The position numbers and the translations under genes are program-made. A stretch of 6,288 bases of DNA. Origin: Sandarakinorhabdus sp. (lineage in GTDB: Bacteria; Pseudomonadota; Alphaproteobacteria; Sphingomonadales; Sphingomonadaceae). The stretch is from positions 1 through 6,288 of the forward strand of contig JALOSK010000146.1 of NCBI GenBank assembly GCA_025458465.1. The letters are read 5' to 3'. The notes beneath the pieces were generated by a model, which made no database searches, was not told the origin of the DNA, and saw only the letters and a program-made list of their open reading frames with translations. This document shows positions 5,675 to 6,288 of this stretch, one piece after another. Position 1 is the stretch's first letter; each line of letters starts with the position of its first letter.

Positions 5675-6288
5675 ATGCCCCTGTTTCCCCTGATCGTGGC
5701 CGCCACTGCCACCTTGCCGCTCGCCACTGTTGCCGCATCACCGGCCGCTGTGCCGCCTGCCCTGCCCGCCGCCACAGCGCTGATCGCGCCGGCCACCATC
5801 GATGAAAACCTGGAAATCACCGGTGAGGCACTGGCGGCCGAACAGCGTCGCAAGCGCCTGTTCATCGAGGTGAGGGTGAATGATGACGGCCCGCACCGTT
5901 TCCTGGTCGATTCAGGTGCCGATCGTTCGGTGGTGAGCGACAGTCTGGCCGCCCGCCTGGCGCTGCCGGCCGGCGATTCGGTGCGGCTGCAGGGCATGGC
6001 CGGCGCGGTCAACGTGGCCACCGTGGAAGTTTCCGCACTGGCGCTGGGCCAATCCGAAGTCGGGCCGCTGAAGACGCCGGCGCTTTCGGCCCAGCATCTG
6101 GGCGCCGATGGCCTGATCGGGATCGATGCGCTCGCCGATCAGCGGTTGATGCTGGATTTCGACAAGCGCACCGTGACCGTGCAGGATTCGCGTCAGCCCC
6201 ATGTCGCCACTGATGGCGAAATCCTTGTCACCGCCAAGCGCCGCAAGGGCCAGCTGATCATCACCCAGGCATCGGTGCGCGGGCGCAA
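5675..6288 (+). CDS. Exported retropepsin-like aspartyl protease, 3'-truncated by window
   Basis: The first 204 codons of a protein that runs off the window. The N-terminus is hydrophobic and alanine-rich (residues 3-23, ending near A-A-S-P-A), consistent with a signal peptide and periplasmic location, followed by a proline/alanine linker. A retropepsin-like domain begins at about 64: R-L-F-I-E-V-R-V-N, then F-L-V-D-S-G-A-D-R-S-V-V-S with D79 as the candidate catalytic aspartate in the D-S-G motif, and later G-L-I-G-I-D-A-L, the strand that closes this fold in family members, followed by L-D-F-D. The visible tail (G-Q-L-I-I-T-Q-A-S-V-R-G-R) looks like the opening strands of a second similar domain, so the full protein may have two lobes. 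The ATG at 5675 is the first that gives a signal peptide; no good ribosome site precedes it. The substrate is unknown. The family is well supported, the two-lobe form is inferred. Confidence 0.8.
   Translation, partial: MPLFPLIVAATATLPLATVAASPAAVPPALPAATALIAPATIDENLEITGEALAAEQRRKRLFIEVRVNDDGPHRFLVDSGADRSVVSDSLAARLALPAGDSVRLQGMAGAVNVATVEVSALALGQSEVGPLKTPALSAQHLGADGLIGIDALADQRLMLDFDKRTVTVQDSRQPHVATDGEILVTAKRRKGQLIITQASVRGR

Noticed and set aside
4906..5805. 299-residue open frame on the plus strand
   Set aside because: Runs antisense through the whole GDT1 gene, which has two clear signature motifs; its own translation is arginine/histidine-rich with no domain.

Overview
This window is compact, GC-rich bacterial DNA with nothing mobile in it: no RNA gene, CRISPR array, insertion sequence or integration site. 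Codon choice and gene families (an exported SRPBCC protein, a secreted retropepsin-like protease, a HyuA/HyuB plus family III CoA-transferase set) suggest an alphaproteobacterium, perhaps Sphingomonadales. That placement is a guess from the style of the proteins and was not tested by any search.

Region 1 (1-5054, + strand) is a four-gene, operon-like block. It begins inside a hydantoinase A/oxoprolinase-type gene that appears broken. One in-frame deletion near 750 removes a near-invariant segment, and a second deletion near 1020 shifts the reading frame. Next come an exported SRPBCC-domain protein (1299-1898), an intact hydantoinase B/oxoprolinase-type subunit (1940-3832) and an intact CaiB/BaiF-type (family III) CoA-transferase (3843-5054). 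HyuA and HyuB proteins normally form one complex, in which the ATP-dependent A subunit activates a carbonyl or bicarbonate and the metal-containing B subunit completes hydrolysis or carboxylation. A neighbouring CoA-transferase would suit a route in which the acid product is converted to a CoA thioester. The substrate cannot be read from the sequence.

Region 2 (5047-5619, - strand) is a TMEM165/GDT1 (UPF0016) membrane protein, probably a Mn2+ or Ca2+ exporter, with both signature E-I-G-D-K-T motifs. It converges on the CoA-transferase gene and the two 3' ends overlap by 8 bp.

Region 3 (5675 to the window end, + strand) is the start of an exported retropepsin-like aspartyl protease, divergent from the GDT1 gene across a 55-bp gap and cut by the window edge.

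The most notable point is the double lesion in hyuA beside intact partner genes. I see no strong evidence for an undescribed system; the four-gene block is the part most worth following up.
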